A stretch of 64,000 nucleotides of DNA, taken from the NCBI GenBank assembly GCA_950106755.1, contig OX467083.1, positions 32,855,029 through 32,919,028 on the forward strand, written 5' to 3'. Positions within the stretch are counted from its first letter, which is position 1. Every line of letters starts with the position of its first letter. Of the stretch, positions 22,601-35,657 are shown one piece after another. The notes below the pieces were generated by a model. That model made no database searches. It saw only the letters and a list, made by a program, of their open reading frames with translations, and was not told the origin of the DNA. The translations under genes and the position numbers were made by a program. This DNA is from Climacium dendroides. Taxonomy: Eukaryota; Streptophyta; Bryopsida; Hypnales; Climaciaceae.

Positions 22601-25600
22601 TTCATCATACCATTCTCTTAATACAATTTGTCACTTACATAAATGATGTCTGCTGGTTTCTTGCAGAGCCTGTTTTTTGGCCAGTGTTTGTGATAGCGAC
22701 GTTGGCCTCAATTGTAGGGAGCCAAGCAGTCATCTCTGCAACATTTTCCATTATAAATCAATGTATGGCACTGGGATGCTTCCCACGGGTCAAAGTGGTG
22801 CACACCTCCAATAACATTTATGGACAGATCTACATTCCAGAGATCAACTGGTTTATGCTACTCCTCTGCCTAGCTCTGACTATCGGTTTCCAGGACGTCA
22901 TTGTGATCGGAAATGCCTACGGTATGTACAGCCTTCTTTTCTCTTCTGCCATTCAAGTTGCTTGATTTCTTTCAATACGGTAGTTCTCATTTAAAATTGC
23001 CGAAAGCTTTGCAGATTTGGTCCATGAGTGTCGTTCCTGAGTTCCCAAGTAATTCACCACCCATATGCCAACAGCCTACACTCATCAAGTTTGTGCCAGC
23101 AAAGCATTCTTGTCATGTAGTACATCATTCATGCATAAACTAAGTTCTCTAAAGGTTGCGCAATAGTGAGCTGGTCACCAGTTTTCAGAGCTCTCGACAC
23201 CTGGGAGTACTAGTTTTCAGATTTTTGAGCACTTGGAATGTCGCACTCTGAAATCGGCCGTTCTAACCCACCCTTTAACTCCCAAATCCATTTCGAATAT
23301 TGCATAGTTTTGCTTATATATTTCTTAGTTCAAATATATTACTTACCTCAATTTATCAACTAGCTATTAAAAAAAAGTTGTTTTTTACAGATTCAAGCAT
23401 CTCTTTGGATTTCTTTAGACGAAACGTCACCCTGGAGCACAATTTTCCAGAATATGGAATTTCAGGGGTTAACAAGTATACCCATACAGTGAATTGGTCC
23501 ATCTAGTTCTCATATTCATTTGAGTAGAATATTTTCCCTGATCGAAACCCATTCTGCGGCAGTCAACACTAATCTATGATGTGTACACTACCTCATAATT
23601 ATAAATTCGTCAAAGCAGCAGATTTCTGTGAGATTTGCACAGTTGCAGGTGCCTCAATGACACCTCAAATCTATATATACTGGTCTTAATGTTTAGAGCT
23701 CAAGGCAATGGAGAATCACATGAGCATATGACCTTATGCTGAGCTTTGAAACAGGAAAAATCAATACGACCATGTGCTGAGTTTTGAAACACGAAATTCA
23801 TTTGACCACGTGCTGAACTTTCTTTACAGGAAATGAAAATGACCTTATGTTGATAAGCTGCCTCTGTTTGGCTGCCTGCAGGTATCGCCGTGATCATAGT
23901 GATGCTGGTGACGACGTTTCTGATGACCCTGGTGATCATAACAGTCTGGAAACGCCGCACCGTCCTGGCTTTGTTGTTCTGCTTGGTGTTTGGCTCCGTG
24001 GAGCTTCTGTATTTGTCCACTGCACTGAACAAGGTCCCTCAGGGAGGCTGGGCGCCGCTGGTGATTGCGGGTGTGATCATGACGGTCATGTACGTGTGGC
24101 ATTACGGCACCACCAAGAAGTACGAGTGCGACCTCCAGAACAAGGTTTCCATGAAGTGGCTGCTGGAGCTCGGTCCCAGTCTGGGCATGGTGCGGGTCCC
24201 GGGCATTGGCTTGATCTACACGGACCTAGTCAGTGGCGTGCCTGCGATTTTCACGCACTTTGTGACGAACTTGCCCGCGTTTCATGAGGTGCTGGTGTTT
24301 GTTTGCATGAAGTCAGCTCCTGTGCCGTTTGTTACACATGACGAACGATATTTGATTGGACGCATTGGACCCAAGGAATTTCACATGTACAGGTATGCCG
24401 CAGTATCACTTACAGCTAGCTAGAACCTCAATTCCGTTAAATGGGAGTTATTCCATGCGCCATTTTGATATTTACAATAGCTTGCTGTGCCGACAGATAC
24501 AAAACTTGATATGAAAATTGCACTCTATGTACAACATTGTGCACCGGTATGCTAGGATTTCCAGCCATCTCCCCCTCCCAGCGCCCTAAACCATCTCATT
24601 TCTTCCCTGGCTTGAGGGTCTCTGCGCCATGTCAATGGTATAGAGCCAATTCAACGAAAATGGCGCTCTAGATAAGTACATCCTTGGGAATCATCTAGTA
24701 TACATTCTCAGAATAAAAGATTAAAGATCCAGATTTTTACAATGTTAGTTTGAATAAACTTGACGAGCTGCATTTAGGAGGCAAACTACGGGTTTGCACT
24801 CGTGACATAAAATGAAGGTCTTCAATTTCATTGAGTTGGCGTGATTCTGGGCGTCAAAACAGCGGGATTCGTCTGGCCAAAGTTCTGAACCATTGGTATA
24901 GAATTGGTATAGAATATCACCCTGAAAAGTGCCAAGGTCATAGAATTCCGCCAATTTAACGAATTGACGTTGAAAGTTAAAAATGCAATGCGGTTCTCTA
25001 GAAGCCTGATATTGCATAACCTTTGGGCCATGATTACCACCTCTTGATTTATGACTATCTAGGAGTAGAATAAGTAACAATAGACTAGTGCATAGTTTTA
25101 CTCTCGTTAAAACAAAATTACACAAATAACAGCTGAAATTTTTTCTTTAGAGCGTTTGCACTAGTGACATATCAAAAAAGAAAGTAAAGCAATGTATCCC
25201 AACATTAATTGCATAACATTTGGTCCATTGTTACCAACTCTTGACCTATATATGACCATGGTTTCTGTTGCTTCATGAAAGTTGTGGGCATGGGAAAGGG
25301 AATATGCATCCTCTCCACAGCTAGCACATGTCACCGGATTCGATTTGATTTCAAAACATCTTCTACCCAAATTTCTGTTCTTTTGTTTTGTTTTTCTTAT
25401 GTTGTTGCTCATGCTTCCCTGCAATTCTGAGAATTCTGTGCACAAGGAATGAGCTCCGGGGATATGATCATGCAGGTGTGTGGTGCGGTATGGATACAAA
25501 GAAGTACGCAAGGACGAGAATGACTTTGAGAACCAACTGGTAGCCAATCTGGCGGAGTTCATCCAAAGCGAAGAGACCGTCATGAAGTTCAGCCAAGAGT

Positions 25601-27045
25601 TGGATCCGTTTTCCAGCGACGAACTGAACTACGAAGGGCACTTGACTGTCATGGGGACGACTCCCTCGTTGCTTCAGAGACAAGAGTCTTTCACAATGGA
25701 GGAGGACAGCATCAGATCCATGACCATGTCTGACAGAGGCGATCGATGGCAGGTAACCTATACATCCTCCCTCTTTTAATAAATTTATGTAACATTGTAG
25801 AGCAATCCATCATTTGGCTCTAGACTAATGGGGACGAGACAATTGCATCAACACAAGCCCCATCAAATATGAAAGAAATTTTGAGTACGTTCTTATGTAC
25901 AAAATTTTCTGCTACTCAAAAATTGAGCCTTCATCCCTAATGTGAAATCAACTACATACTCAATGCAGCTACACTAAGAATATACTACTTTACAAAGTAC
26001 GTTTCTCGTCGCTCTGTAGTTGCACGTACAACAGAAGGATAGAGTCTCTTATATGTTGTGTAGTTGGTTGTTTTCATTAGTGTTGTAGACACTAGCCACA
26101 GTTATGGTGAAGTGACAGCATGCTCATGCTTTTTGTTTAATTAAAAATGGGGTCTTAGGATTGAGTGTAGATATTACTTTTTTGGACTGGATTGTGTTAC
26201 CTTTACTTTAGTTTGAAAATACCTTGAAATAGGTTGAGTCCGTTCGTATGCAGAGTGTTTCTGCTACTCAAAAGTTGAACCCATGTTCCCCTAACATGAA
26301 AAATCTACAGTGCAGCTACACAATGAAATAAAGCTACAAAGCCTCTTTTAGCCTTGTAGCTGCTGCACTGGCTACAAGGACACAAGCTCTTGTAGTGCAA
26401 CTTCTTGTTTCAAATTGCATATAGATCGTCGTCTTGAAATAAAAGCGGGTTTAAAAAACGCTGTTGCCATACAAGTTTATTTTTATTTTGACACGTCACT
26501 AATGTAGTGAATGAGACAGTTTGGGTAGGTTCTTATGAACAGTCGACAGTGTTGCTGTTCAACATCTTCTGTAAAGCTACATGATTGCCTCTCGTAGCTT
26601 TGTAGCTGCAAGTGCTACAAAAGGTACGCACACAGCCTCACGTAGCATAGGTGGGTGCTAGTTTTATTAGTGTTGGTGACAATATCTGAACATTCTTTTT
26701 TTCTTGCTTCTGCAGTCTATAGATTGGTCTCAGTCATCGCCTGGTTTCACTCCCATGAGAAGGCCGGTGCGGTTTGACATTCTGATGAGCAACTCTGACA
26801 ATGAATCCAGCACCAGGATGGATGTTTGCAAGGCACTGATGGTGCTTTCCAAAGCAAAAGATGCAGGTATTACTTACTTGATGAGCCATCCATATGTGAA
26901 GGCCAAGAAATCATCCACCGTTGTGAAAAAGTGTATTATTGATTATGCGTACACTTTTTTAAGAAAAAACAGTCGAGACAAGGCTATTGTCTCCAATATC
27001 CCACACACCAGTCTTATAGAGGTGGGCATGTTTTACTATGTTTAG
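19689..27045 (+). CDS. KUP/HAK/KT potassium transporter, 11 exons
   Basis: This is a plasma- or endomembrane K+/H+ symporter of the plant KUP/HAK/KT family. Exons: 19689-19721, 20240-20492, 20750-20998, 21234-21284, 21832-22092, 22211-22263, 22409-22523, 22667-22921, 23882-24392, 25476-25752, 26716-27045; 795 residues, normal for the family. All phases join. Seen: the family signature [15 protein letters not shown] (residues 32-46), [70 protein letters not shown] and [23 protein letters not shown]. Many hydrophobic membrane segments are followed by a long soluble tail that ends with the usual [15 protein letters not shown]. The first exon ([11 protein letters not shown], donor CAG/GTTTTT) is inferred from phase alone; a start in-frame at 20129 or another upstream exon is possible. 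Exons from 20240 on are secure. The gene converges on the malate dehydrogenase gene downstream. Confidence 0.93.
21410..21570. repeat. Intronic copy of a dispersed repeat
   Basis: Within the intron after the 51-bp exon, the segment with CCGCCACTTTAACAAATTTGACG resembles the better preserved copy at 24790-25040 (CCGCCAATTTAACGAATTGACG). The order of flanking motifs is similar, which indicates an old dispersed repeat. Confidence 0.4.
24590..25270. repeat. Dispersed repeat copies in transporter intron 9
   Basis: Two related stretches lie in the 1.08-kb intron between exons ending 24392 and starting 25476. The motif TTGCATAACCTTTGGGCCATG (25011-25031) with CACCTCTTGA is echoed by TTGCATAACATTTGGTCCATT (25209-25229) with CAACTCTTGA. 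A related piece (CGCCATATCAATGGTAT) appears at 61689 inside an RRP15 intron and at 24627. The segments carry spurious minus-strand frames. Confidence 0.45.
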
Positions 27046-27175
27046 AACTGATAAAAAACTTACAAATTGTGTAGTGGTAAGCAGGAGTGAGAATTTTGCT
27101 GCCGATTACTTTTTTTTAAATCACCCTGCATACCTACTTAGTGTACTTTTTGTGACTTATGAACAGTTTTTGTTT

Positions 27176-27305
27176 TTAACCCTGGAAGGACGCCACCCAA
27201 AGACCAAGGTAGTCACTCAAAAATGATTTTATTTTTGGACCAATAATTAGGTGCATTCTTCGTTGCATTGGCCACTTTTTGGCTGCAGCATCGATGCAGG
27301 GTTAA
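27176..27305. mobile_element. Very short TTAA-flanked element, copy I
   Basis: TTAACCCTGGAAGGACGCC starts at 27176 and GATGCAGGGTTAA ends at 27305. The 130-bp unit has the family termini and a TTAA at each end. It lies 130 bp after the transporter stop codon, so it may be part of the 3' untranslated region. Confidence 0.5.
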
Positions 27306-29629
27306 AAGGTCACAGCCCCCTCTGTATGTCCGATTCGTGTAATTCCAAGTGGTTGCCATCAACTCTTTATTCTCATACTCCACTGGGACCTGCACCTTTG
27401 TGAACTGATGCTTGGAAACCCTTTTGTCATTGTGCTCATCTTCTTCATAATCTTTGTTAAAAGTACACATTTGAATATTCGAGTTTGCAAAACTAGACAA
27501 GTACGCAAGTATCACACTAGTACACTTTGTTTGGTCCTTTTTTGTAGTATTGGAAGTATTAAGAATTTGACCCATTCTCATAGCTTACACTCCTCTATCT
27601 CTAATCAGTTGTATTGTAGGTGCTAGCTCACGTATAGCATGGCCAACAAGAGCAACAAAAATGTCGAGGTGGTGTACATTGAAAGTATAAAATGATCACA
27701 ACATGAAAGCCACAATGATCACCTACATCGATTTTGTAAGCAACTTATGGTTGGAAATTGGTTTACCTATAGATGAAGAATGGGACAAACAAAATCTTCA
27801 TGAAAAAAATTCATGATAATTTTGTTTTTGAGGGAAAAAAAAGTCAAAAATTATGAATCCTTCTTAAATTATTTTTTGTACATGGGAATTTTTTTTCCTC
27901 AACAGTGGAATTGCTGAAGTGGTTGGAAATAGGTCGTCATCTTGATAACATACTTGTGGGAGTTTATTGAAATTAATGTATCCAAGTATCTGAAAAACAT
28001 GCTTTGAAGGGATTCTCAGCACATGAATTGTCAGGATGGGCTGAACAGATTTCCGCAATCACGTTGGGCATGCACTGCAACTGGGAAAGTTTAAAGTTAC
28101 TTGCAACACTCCTCCATCCCGTTTTGCTAGGCAGTGCTTTTTATTTTTTTCATTTGTCCCCCCATTACTTGTCTCACTTTACTCTCCTTCAGACCTGATT
28201 TCAGAGTTGAAAATGATTTCTTTTGTTTTTGCCATCAACTAATGCAACAAAGCACAATAAGTCTAGTTTATTATCCATTTTACAAATTAAGTTTTTTGGA
28301 AAACTGAATTTTTGATAGCAATTTGAAGTTGATTGGAACAAAAACCAAAAGACATTGAATTGCAAGCCGGTCTTATGTAGACTGAAACACACGACAAAGG
28401 TAAGTTAGTTGCATAGGAAGTCTATTCTTTCTTTTATAAAGCCTATCCTTGCTTAAATGCGGCACTGTGTATCTAATTTTTGCAACTTCCTAGTTTCTTC
28501 CTTGATTGCAATTAATAGCCACATCCACTTGTTTTACAAGTAAGCTAACACATTAAACATTCACTATAGAATGGAGTCATGGACCACACCTATGAACTAG
28601 ATTACCTTTGAAAGTCTTGAGGCTTGCAAATTCACAAGCAAAGACTTAGTATTATGGGACATAATGCCAAGTCCTAGTAGTGCATCACAATTGTCCACAT
28701 CTATACTTTTCACAAATTTAAGGGTGTAGAAAGAAGGACAACATTATGAGGTATAACCATCTTTTCAGATCATATAATGGAATGATGACAAATTTGCCTT
28801 AGAAAAGTGGAGTTCACATTATGTTGTCAATTACATTTATTGTAGAATTTCTGTCTTGAAGTACCACATAGGTGCATCTTTGAATTGTTTTCCAAAAGAT
28901 CCAAAATAATTCACTTAGTTGTGTGTAAAGTTGGAGGTAACAATCACAGTTCAAGGTCATATTAGTCAACACTTCAAAAGCTTTGTTGTATATGACAATA
29001 TTGAACAGAGAGGTGCAAACGGTTCTAGACACACTTCTGTTGATTAAAGGGTCTTCATTGAACAAATGGATTACAGAATACAGACTACACAATCGTCAAA
29101 ACTGGAAGAAGCTTGACATCGGTATAGGACACCAGGTCAAAGTTATTTCATTGAATCTGTACTTTCTGGTTGGTTGCCACGAGCTCACATTCCGCAGAAA
29201 GGTAACATAATGGGTGTGATCTTCGGTTCACCAACCAAAAAGAAAGCGAAATGTTTGAGTCAACTTGGACCGAGGTATGATATTATGATTTGCAAGTTAC
29301 GCAAGTTCAGGGAAAGTGATGCCGCAATAATTTATCAAATGTTAACAGTCCTCAGGGGGAACCCATTTCACCACCAATGTGCAAGAAGAGCATTTTGCTT
29401 CAATTTCTACAGTCAGGTGACCACACACCCTACACACTGTATTGGCAGATCGAGAGGCCAACAATGAATCTTTACAAGTGTAATAAACCTTTATTCACTT
29501 ACCTCGAGGACAAAAATTGTTACACCTTGACAAGGTGCAGTTAGTGCTAGAATAAGCAACCTATCCTTAGAAGAGGATGGTGCAGGTGTGATATAAGAGG
29601 CACCAAAGCCTTATGAAAAAGTTTCTCAA
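27306..29629. other. Convergent intergenic region between transporter and malate dehydrogenase
   Basis: It should hold the two 3' untranslated ends. A frame at 29174-29467 has some protein-like stretches (GVIFGSPTKKKAKCLSQLG) but no recognised family, start context or splice partner. No RNA gene seen. Confidence 0.4.
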
Positions 29630-31836
29630 CTACTCGCTGATGCAGGTGTAGGCCAAGGCCTTCTCCTCCACAAGCTCATCAGCTGTAGCGTCAAGCTTGG
29701 CCCTTGACTTGGCATCAATGGTGAGCCCTACACAGCAACATGAACGATAAAGAAGTTAAAGACTCAGATGTGTTAATTCAAAGTCACACTGACAATTACT
29801 CAAACCTAGCATATATAGTTTTAGGAAATAATGAAGCGTGTTTCTAAAAACGGGTAAGAGACATACCTTGCACGATGGTCCAGTCTCCGTTGGCGCATGT
29901 CACAGGGTAAGAGTAGATGATCCCAGGTGGCACGTTGTATGACCCGTCAGAGTAGACTCCCATCGACACATATGATCCCTGCAAAAATTAGAACATCCGT
30001 TAGCTTAACAGAGTCATGTACTCAGAAGTAATGAGTCCATTACAAATGTCAGCATTCTAGTTGCCCACTAACAAGTGCAGTTCAAATGAAGAAAGTCATT
30101 GCATTACTCAACTCCATCCGCTGATAGTGCTCTTTGACAGGCAATCCTCGCACGTCACACATATATATGAAATAATGTCACTGTGAATGTAATACCTCAG
30201 GAGTGCCGAGAACCCAGTCACGAATATGGTCACATGCGGAGCTAGCAGCAGAAAGGGCGCTGGAAAGCTTGCGAGCCTTGATAATAGCTGCGCCACGCTG
30301 TTGCACCACCTTGATAAACTCCCCATCTAAGTAAGCATCATCAGCCACAGCCTCGCGCACGGGCTTATCACCAACCACAGCATGGTTGACATCAGGGTAC
30401 TGAGATGAAGAGTGGTTTCCCCAAATGATCACGTTCTTGACTGTAGACACAGGCACATCCAATCGCTCCGCAATTTGGCCTAGCGCCCTGTTGTGGTCCA
30501 GCCGGGTCAGGCACGAAATGTTCTTCTCTGGAATGGAGGGGGCAAACTCCTTCAATATCAAGGCGTTTGTGTTGGCTGGGTTTGCAACCACCAACACCTG
30601 TGCATACAGAGCACCACATAACATTCTTGAGTACTAGTGGCATGGCACACCATTTGAGACAAGTGCCGCCTAAAAGCTATTTAGAGCAAAGTCAAATAAA
30701 ATATATCAAAGCATATAAAGTAAACTTAAAACTCTGAAATACACTCGCATGAGAAGACAAATGGCTTATTAGCTTGAGGAGAGCTCTATTTGAGCTCAAC
30801 TTTGCATATCAAGGTGTCAGGGATTTCTTTTCATGACAATTCAACGGGTGCTCAACAATGATTTTCTAGAATGTTAAAGTTACTTCAGCACACTGAAAAC
30901 GGAAAAAAGGAAAATGGACAAAGACAAAGAAAAGCGTCTTCTTGGACTTCCCGGACCCTACCTTTACATCTTTGGCAGCATGCTGCTCAAGAGCAGAGGC
31001 CTGGGCTTTGTAAATGGAAACATTCTTCGACATCACATCCTTTCGCTCCATGCCTTCCTTGCGAGGAAACCCTCCCACCATGACCGCGATGTTCACACCC
31101 TTGCAGGCCTCTGCTACATCGGTTGTGGCTACCACACCTACTCCATCGACAGTAAAGTCACATCATCAAGTCCATCTTCACAAATGCAGCCATCTGATAA
31201 AACATTTAAATAAAAGATTGATTCACAGCAACACTCCTATAGAACAAAGGAAACTAGCTCTCCATCCATAACACCAACAATTTCAACACAAAGCATGTAG
31301 AGCAAATTTCCCAAGACATCGTGTATCTACATAGACCACAATTTCGTTCCATGAAAGGGAAAATCAAAATAAATTTACACAACCTATACCTTTCAAAAGC
31401 GGAAACGCAGCATCCGTGAGCTCCATCTTCACCCCATTCAGAGACTCCGCAGCAGGCGCAATATCCAGCATATGCAGAATGACAGGCTGATCAGGCCCCA
31501 GCATGACACCGCGAGCAATCATGGGAACCAACGCGTACCCAATTTGTCCTGCAAACAAACACACACAAAACCTTAACCAAACTCTCAAACCTCAATACAG
31601 TTTCCACAATTCAGCGCAAGCAACTACCGCTGTGAGACATCCATCACGGCGATCGAGATTTGGGATACAACAGTATTCAAATTCTGTTATGAAACGATTA
31701 ATAGTACACAAGCAAAAGAAAGAGTGACAAGCAAAACCCAGAAATCGTTCAAGATTAGTATTGACGAGGCGAGTAAGCGGGGGAATGTGGTACCAGCGGC
31801 TCCAGTGACCAAAACGCGCACTGGATCCTTGGCCAT
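29630..31836 (-). CDS. Cytosolic NAD-dependent malate dehydrogenase, 6 exons
   Basis: It interconverts malate and oxaloacetate with NAD(H) in the cytosol. Exons (minus): 31836-31794, 31548-31390, 31137-30962, 30597-30196, 29978-29867, 29727-29630; all phases agree and give 329 residues, close to the usual 332. It starts [19 protein letters not shown], the Rossmann dinucleotide-binding loop, with no transit peptide and no peroxisomal targeting tail, which points to the cytosolic isoform. Substrate-binding arginines are in the mobile loop [13 protein letters not shown] (R93, R99). LDHNR supplies D160 and R163, and IIWGNHSS the catalytic H188. The C-terminus is [10 protein letters not shown]. 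Splice donors and acceptors are all GT-AG. It is transcribed towards the potassium transporter gene. Confidence 0.97.
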
Positions 31837-32060
31837 GGCTTGTGGAATCGGGGAACCCAAAAGCAGAACTTGGAGGAGACGATGGATTTCCTGCGGGAGG
31901 AGGAGGATGTGTGGGGAGCAGAAGAATGGTGGGGAAGGCGCTATAAGTGGAAGAAGAAAGGGAGCCGGGACGGGTCGGGTCCTCAGGAATGGGAACCCCC
32001 AGCTTTGATATACCCGGTCCGAGATGGAGACGGTGGATAGTCATCGCTGACCTTCATACC
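31837..32060 (-). promoter_or_regulatory. Proximal promoter/leader of malate dehydrogenase gene
   Basis: About 200 bp immediately upstream of the start codon are GC-richer than the surrounding DNA, and on the coding strand rich in CT tracts (TCCTCCTCCTCCC). This is typical of plant leaders. Beyond 32060 the sequence turns abruptly AT-rich, so the regulatory region is probably short. The transcription start is not identifiable. Confidence 0.35.
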
Positions 32061-32666
32061 CCTACCCACTAAACGGGGAGTTTATAGGGTGACTCAGCTT
32101 TTTGCCGTTCTTTACAAATGTCATTCGGTAATTTTTATTGTTACTAGGTTGTTGTCTAAGCTTAGTCATTTTGTTCGGTAAAAAAACAATTTTTTTTCTT
32201 ACTTCGGTCATTTTCTTTAAGTTTGCAAAAGCAATTGGTAAAAAATAGGCAAATAAAATACAAAAACTAAGTTCAAAAATTCAATTGAAGGCAACTCATC
32301 AATTAAAAGCAATATATTTGCATACTACCATACTTAGAAATCAAGTTCGACTTTCATTAAATTTTTTAAAAGTGTTGAATTTTTTTATTAATTCAAAGAC
32401 CAAATAGCCAAATCTACAAATTAATGTAAAGATCGTTGATCCAAAATCCATTGAATTTAATAATAATCCGTAAAGTCAAAGACCAATTTGTCATTTGATC
32501 ATCTACCAATAACAAAAATAGATGGCAAAATTAAGGGATTACTTCATTAGGATTTATTGAGTAGGGAGTGGAGAGGTCATTTCTATGATGAAATTTATTG
32601 TTTGTCATAGATTATGCGGGACAATTTGAAGATGAGAGCTTTGACCACACATTGTCAAAAATGCAG
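32061..32666. other. AT-rich intergenic DNA
   Basis: No gene, RNA or terminal repeat recognised. Confidence 0.5.
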
Positions 32667-33031
32667 GAATTGTATATAAAGTAGAATTTCAAACCTCATT
32701 TAAGCATAGTAGGATAATAAATTCCAAAAAACTTTGAACTGGAAAAATGTGGAAAATCAATCTAAATTTCATCTTCAAAAATCTGTTTGTAATTTTCAGA
32801 CTCTAATCAAAAGTTATGGACAAAGTTTAGAGAGGAGTTAATAGGGACATTTTTCTTGGCGTTTTCAAGCATCCTCTTTATCCATAACTTTTAATTGGAG
32901 GCTCAAAATCACAAAAGGATTTTTGAAGATGAAATTTAGATTGATTTTCCACATTTTTTTAGTTCAAAGTTTTTGAAATTTTTTATTTATTATGCTTAAA
33001 TGAGGTCCAAAATTTTACTTTATACATAATT
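32667..33031. repeat. 365-bp fold-back element
   Basis: The left part from GAATTGTATATAAAGTAGAA pairs with the right end (ACTTTATACATAATTC). Pairing continues inward through CCTCATTTAAGCAT, AACTTTGAACT, AATGTGGAAAATCAATCTAA and TTATGGA. The arms are about 150 bp, imperfect, with a central loop near 32830-32870. It is a non-coding snap-back element, probably MITE-derived. No clear target duplication was found. Confidence 0.7.
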
Positions 33032-35442
33032 CTTATGACTTTACTATGAACTAGCAGTTGGTACTTGCTATACTATGCATTCTTCATTAGAATTTTATAA
33101 GAATTTTTATGTATTAGATAGAATACAGAACAAAAATTTCAATAAATCTTCAAATAAATATGACTAAAATCTTTGTATAATTTTTTTTATAAATAAGCAT
33201 ATATTGAAATGTACAATAGAAATTTATTAAATGATGAATGAAACATATGCAATGGTAAATACTATAAAAAATACACATACATTAGAATGCATTAGAAATT
33301 TGAGTCCATTGTTACAAAAAATGGCAACCCAAATTGAAGAATTGAAAAGAAAAACTTATAAATCTCAAAAACTTTGTGAACAACTTAATTGTTGTGGAAT
33401 CCAAAATTACTTCAATTGAATAAATTTCTCAAAATCATTTGGTAGTAGCAATAGGAAATTGAAATCATGAAAGCTCAAAGCTCACAAAAACACAAAATTA
33501 TAGAAGTGCAAAGAAGTGTAAAGCCAAGAGAAGCAATGGATTTGCTACCTCTATAATATCATCCTATGGATCCTCTTTAATATCTCCTTAATTGCAACAA
33601 CTATATTATTTCTATAATATCACCCTTTGTAAAAAGTGATATTACAAAAGTGATTGCAAACTACTACTCTATTTTTGTAATATTGCATTGTGTGAAAATA
33701 TGATTATTATGTATGCATGATTGAAAATATTTTTACAAAATATTTTAAATAATTATTTTAAAGACTTATTGAAATCATTATCATGCATTCTATTCAAATA
33801 TATCAAAATTTTACTAATATGTGATACAATGAATGCGTAGTATAGCAAGCCCAAGCCCTTAGTATTAATGGTAGCATTTGTGATATTACAGAGGGAGTTA
33901 TGATTTTAGTAGTATGATAGTTGAGCTTTTAACTAATCCTAATTTACATATCCCACATGGGTTGCTTTACCTCCTACCACCTCACTTGTACAAAGAGCTT
34001 GTCTTCATACATCATGGTACTCACATTCAATGAACATTGAAGATTTTTGGGCATTGCTGGATATCTTGGATTCTTTAATTCATTGAGTGTTGGCTATACC
34101 TTTGGGCTAGTCACCTAGGAACTCGTTGTAGAACTACCCATTACCACCATTTATCCAATTCTCCCTACAGGTTCCTCCTATTTCTGTCACTGGCCCATCT
34201 TATTACCACAATCTTACTCATCCATGATCATGATGGCAATGCACTGGGGAGCGGACACATCATCCCACGCTTCAACAATGGTCTGGTCATGCTTCAACAA
34301 CGGTCTACTCACAGTTTTACATTTCAGCTTTGAAAAATCACAAAAAATTCAATTCTTGTCAGAATGTCTTCATTTTTTTGCAATTGACTTCTCTCAAACA
34401 ATTCAATCTTTAAAAAATATGAGAGCTCATAAATAGCTTCTCCAAAGTACCTAGATAGCAAATCTGTATGGTAATGGGTAGTTCTACCTTATATTCAAAC
34501 CCTTTATTTCGGTATTGTTACCTAAGTCTTCCAAAGGTAAGTAAACTGATATTTTCTTCAGGCAGAAATACACATTAAAATTTTATATTCATTTTTTAAA
34601 TATTTAAGAACATTACAAATGCATTTTTAATGATTTTTTTGAAATAATTTCTTCATAAAAATCATAGAAATTACAAAAATCGTTAAAATAATATGATTTT
34701 TTTGAGAAAAAATGGAGATGATAGTGATAAATATAATGATGGAATTGTTGTACTCTATGAACTTATAGTCATAGTAAGAGAAACTCAATAGAAAAGTTCA
34801 AAAGTGGTGTATTTTTAAGCTTTCAAGATGCCACCTTCAAAGTTTAAAGGGTCACAAAAATTATATTTTCAACAATTTCTGAAAAAATTAAAACTAAATA
34901 AATAGTAGATTATTGGAGTTACACTTTCTTATTGGAACTTAAAGATGTTTAAAATTAAAAAACTATGTGAAATTCAAATTTGACATTTTACTATGTTCCT
35001 TGGGCTTAAATTTGTCCTTAAAGGTTGTCCTTAAAGATTGTCATGAAGCTTGTGCTTGCTATGAGTGGGAATGTAGCCAACAAAAACTTATATAGTTTTA
35101 GATTTAGTTACCATAGTTACTTTAGCAAGGGTGTTCTATTGGTGCTCAACTAATGTAATATTTAGAAGTAAATACTATTCCATTTTAAAAATCAAAGTTG
35201 TTTTAATTTCTACTTTAGTATAAGCTTTTTTTAGGTAGAAGACCCTATATGCTCCATGTGGCTATTTGCACTACTTCATGGTCACAATGAACCAATAAAG
35301 TACATTTTATGTTTTTAAATGTAAACTACTAATACATTCTAGCACAAATAGAGTGAATTTTAAATTGCGGTACAAATAGGGTTTGGGGTTTCTTTAAGAA
35401 CACATTACAAACTCCTTCATTCAAATCCTAGCGAGTTTTTGC
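33032..35442. other. AT-rich intergenic DNA
   Basis: Only short spurious frames are present; no recognisable coding or RNA feature. Confidence 0.5.
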
Positions 35443-35657
35443 TTAACCTTTATTTAATTTTGGTCATTGTGGAAATCATCCTTTTTGGTACGATATGAAT
35501 CATTTGCTTCAAAAAACCCAAAAGCACTCATTGGAAGTCAAACTATTATGCAAGACCTCCCTATTTCACACAAGGATAAACATTTGCACTTCAATCTTAC
35601 ATAGAAGGAGTCTCTATCATCCATCATTTAGCATTTGCAACAATATTACAAGGTTAA
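35443..35657. mobile_element. TTAA-flanked element, short subfamily copy G
   Basis: TTAACCTTTATT begins at 35443 and AAGGTTAA ends at 35657. The interior (GGAAATCATCCTTTTTGGTAC, CATTGGAAGTCAAACT, TCTCTATCAT) is a clear relative of copy F at 11399-11633 in the same orientation. Confidence 0.6.
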
